Shown: in pieces, positions 39,807 through 41,757 of the stretch
How the letters are laid out: each line of letters opens with the position of its first letter
Numbering within the stretch: the stretch's first letter is position 1
Program-made: the position numbers and the translations under genes
Assembly: GCA_014804615.1 (NCBI GenBank)
Contig: JAAUZL010000010.1
Span: 22,884 to 64,640 of the forward strand
Length of the DNA: 41,757 nt
Direction: 5' to 3'
From: Lachnospiraceae bacterium
GTDB taxonomy: Bacteria; Bacillota; Clostridia; Lachnospirales; Lachnospiraceae
Notes under the pieces: model-generated
Seen by the model: the letters and a program-made list of their open reading frames with translations, nothing else
The model's database searches: none
Told to the model about the DNA's origin: nothing

Positions 39807-40136
39807 ATGATTTTACATTTTGACACGATCGAGGAACAGATCATCCCTAATTTTAAGGGAGGAGAAAAACAGTTTAAGACCCATATGTACACGGATGAGG
39901 GATGTAAGATCATGCGGGCGTCTTTGGAGCCGGGCGCGACCATCGGCGTACATACCCATGACACGAACAGTGAGATCATTTTTATGCTGAAGGGAACCGG
40001 TGTGGTCCTCTATGATGACGGGCAGGAGATCCTGCCTGCGGGAAGCTGTCATTATTGCCCCAAAGGGCATACCCACAGCCTGCGCAATGAGAGCGATGAG
40101 GTGATTGAGTTTTACGCAGTGGTGCCGGAACAGTAA
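39807..40136 (+). CDS. Cupin-domain protein
   Basis: The 109-residue protein is a single small cupin barrel. Motif 1 is HTHDTNSEIIFMLKGTG (His-X-His, Glu, Gly) and motif 2 is PAGSCHYCPKGHTHSLRNES (Pro, Gly, His). The metal site would thus be three His and a Glu. Such solo cupins act as isomerases, dioxygenases or sensors and cannot be assigned by sequence alone. ATG 39807 has GGAGG about 6 bases upstream; a TTG start six codons before would overlap that site. A MATE exporter gene follows by 21 bp. Confidence 0.9.
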   Translation: MILHFDTIEEQIIPNFKGGEKQFKTHMYTDEGCKIMRASLEPGATIGVHTHDTNSEIIFMLKGTGVVLYDDGQEILPAGSCHYCPKGHTHSLRNESDEVIEFYAVVPEQ

Positions 40137-40157
40137 GGCGGAGGAGAATGAAGGCAT

Positions 40158-41534
40158 ATGGAATCCATGACACAGAAGAAAAAATTTGACGTAGATCTGC
40201 TGAACGGGCCGATCCTGAGAGCCATGCTTATTTTTGCTGTTCCGATTTTCTTTTCAGGGGTGTTTCAGCAGCTCTATAATACCATGGATACGGTGATCAT
40301 CGGGCATACGTTGGGAGATGAGGCGCTGGCGGCTATGGGTGCGGCTGCCGCGATCTATGATCTGCTTGTCGGATTTGCGCTGGGAATCGGCAACGGGCTT
40401 GCCATCGTGACGGCCAGAAGTTTCGGCAATGGCGATCTGGATCATCTGAAACGATCTGTGGCGACAGCCCTTGTGATCGGACTTGGCACCACAGTGGTCA
40501 TGACGGTGGCGGCGCGTTTTGTTGTATATCCCCTGCTGGAGATCCTGAATACACCTGCCGAAATCATAGACCAGTCCTATGCCTATATTTCCACGATCAC
40601 TCTGTTTATCGGAGTCATGTTTGCCTATAATCTGTGCGCCGGGCTTTTGCGCGCCATAGGCAACAGTGTGATGCCTCTTGTTTTTTTGATTCTGTCATCG
40701 GTGTTGAATATTGTACTGGATCTGTTTTTTATCAAACAGGTGGGTATGGGCGTGCAGGGGGCGGCGGTGGCTACCGTGATCGCCCAGGGCGTGTCAGTGA
40801 TCGCCTGTTTGGTTTATATTGTGAAAAAGGCGGACATCCTGATTCCGAAGAAAAAGAACTTTGTATGGGATAAGGCGCTGTACCGGGAGATGCTGGCGCA
40901 GGGTCTTTCCATGGCCTTTATGAGCGCCATTGTCTATGCGGGATCAGCCATCTTGCAGTCCGGGATCAACAGTCTGGGGTATCTGGTGATCGCGGGGCAT
41001 GTGGCAGCCAGAAAGCTTTTTAGCTTTTTGATGATGCCCTATATGGCGATCAGTCAGACGGTCAGTACCTTTGTGGCACAAAACTTCGGGGCCGGACAGA
41101 TGGGGCGAATCCGCAGGGCCGTAAAATATGCCTATCTGTGCGGAGCGGTTTTGACGGCGGTGATCACGCTGTTTACCATTCCTCTTGCGCCTTTGATGGT
41201 ACGGCTGCTGTCCGGCTCCTCGGAGTCGGTGGTGATAGAGAACGGTGCATTGTATCTGCGGGTGGTAGCGCCCTGCCTGATGATCCTGGCGCTGTTAAAC
41301 CCCTCCCGGTTTGGACTGCAGAGCATTGGGAACAAGATACTGCCCACCATTTCCAGTGTGATCGAGTTGATCGGGAAATATCTGTTTGTGGTGCTTTTGA
41401 TACCGCGATTTCAATATATGGCGGTGATCTTCTGTGAGCCGGTGATCTGGTTCTTTATGGATATCGAACTTTTGTGGGCGTTTTGGAGAAATCCGCTGGT
41501 GGCTGCGGGGAAAGAGGAGGAAAAAACGATATGA
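40158..41534 (+). CDS. MATE family efflux transporter
   Basis: The 458-residue membrane protein has 12 predicted helices in two halves. The N-terminal motif NGPILRAMLIFAVPIFFSG followed by QLYNTMDTVIIGHTLGDEAL is typical of the MATE family, as is FALGIGNGLAIVTARSFG. MATE proteins export cationic compounds in exchange for H+ or Na+. The start codon could be 40158 or an ATG three codons later. It overlaps the aminopeptidase gene by ATGA, so the two are coupled. The preceding cupin may be part of the same transcript. Confidence 0.94.
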   Translation: MESMTQKKKFDVDLLNGPILRAMLIFAVPIFFSGVFQQLYNTMDTVIIGHTLGDEALAAMGAAAAIYDLLVGFALGIGNGLAIVTARSFGNGDLDHLKRSVATALVIGLGTTVVMTVAARFVVYPLLEILNTPAEIIDQSYAYISTITLFIGVMFAYNLCAGLLRAIGNSVMPLVFLILSSVLNIVLDLFFIKQVGMGVQGAAVATVIAQGVSVIACLVYIVKKADILIPKKKNFVWDKALYREMLAQGLSMAFMSAIVYAGSAILQSGINSLGYLVIAGHVAARKLFSFLMMPYMAISQTVSTFVAQNFGAGQMGRIRRAVKYAYLCGAVLTAVITLFTIPLAPLMVRLLSGSSESVVIENGALYLRVVAPCLMILALLNPSRFGLQSIGNKILPTISSVIELIGKYLFVVLLIPRFQYMAVIFCEPVIWFFMDIELLWAFWRNPLVAAGKEEEKTI

Positions 41535-41757
41535 ATACGGCGGAAAAGCTGACGGCGCTTCGGGCGGAGATGAGAAAGCGCAGACTGGCGGCATATATCG
41601 TCCCTACGGATGATTTTCACAGCTCTGAGTATGTGGGGGATCATTTTAAGGCGAGGGAATACCTGTCCGGGTTTACGGGTTCGGCGGGGACGCTGCTTGT
41701 CATGCCGGAGAAGGCGCTGCTCTGGACGGATGGCAGATACTTTTTACAGGCGGAGAG
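41531..41757 (+). CDS. Xaa-Pro aminopeptidase, N-terminal part (3' truncated)
   Basis: The frame begins with ATG 41531, overlapping the MATE stop by 4 bp, and is open to the window edge (75 residues). The sequence AAYIVPTDDFHSSEYVGDHF, then REYLSGFTGSAGTLLVM and LLWTDGRYFLQAE are the N-terminal creatinase-like domain of the M24B aminopeptidase P family found in bacteria and eukaryotes. These enzymes remove the N-terminal residue ahead of a proline. The metal-binding catalytic domain lies beyond the window. Confidence 0.9.
   Translation, partial: MNTAEKLTALRAEMRKRRLAAYIVPTDDFHSSEYVGDHFKAREYLSGFTGSAGTLLVMPEKALLWTDGRYFLQAE

Overview
The window looks like chromosome of a spore-forming, anaerobic, low-to-mid GC Gram-positive bacterium, most likely a Lachnospiraceae member (Clostridia). 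The evidence is the ftsZ-spoIIGA-sigE neighbourhood with sigG close by, clostridial-type promoters and RBSs, DUF5688, DUF362 and EFR1-type ferredoxin genes, and several membrane proteins ending in bacterial SH3 domains. The assignment is by resemblance only; no database was searched.

Region 1 (1-6516) is a cell division and sporulation block: the end of ftsZ, spoIIGA, sigE, a large REC/HD-GYP/GGDEF regulator, sigG on the opposite strand with a SigG-like promoter, a zinc-ribbon/SH3 membrane protein and a YlmC/YmxH PRC-barrel gene. Region 2 (6536-14945) is housekeeping: nrdR behind a consensus promoter, yqeG-aroE-aroK-aroQ-efp (late shikimate steps plus EF-P), a DUF5688 protein, a tRNA-Arg(CCG), a double-SH3 membrane protein, a small unknown protein and gdhA with a palindromic operator candidate.

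Region 3 (about 14950-19110) is visibly more AT-rich and looks like an acquired island. Its centre is a probable type III (RNA-protein) toxin-antitoxin locus: promoter, 2.4 tandem 53-nt RNA repeats, a terminator, and then a ToxN/AbiQ/CptN-like toxin gene. An XRE regulator with a large uncharacterised C-terminal part, a NYN-domain nuclease gene that seems frameshifted, a decayed second copy of the antitoxin-terminator unit, and an alpha/beta hydrolase follow. Two sets of direct repeats flank parts of this island.

Region 4 (19120-30028) holds a response regulator/histidine kinase/ABC transporter operon, a YczE-like membrane protein, an SOS-type Y-family polymerase with a YolD-like partner behind a LexA-box promoter, a BlaI/BlaR1-like pair with two operators and an SH3-tailed sensor, an HD/HD-GYP protein and a DUF362 ferredoxin-like protein.

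Region 5 (30056-41757) holds a Phd/VapC-like toxin-antitoxin pair, an Lsa-type ABC-F ribosome protection gene under an elaborate attenuator leader with a three-codon uORF, an EFR1 ferredoxin, a TetR regulator with a CrtI-like FAD oxidoreductase, an acidic coiled-coil protein, a membrane protein with a prion-like GNPYQQ-repeat head, a chemoreceptor, a cupin, a MATE exporter and the start of a Xaa-Pro aminopeptidase gene.
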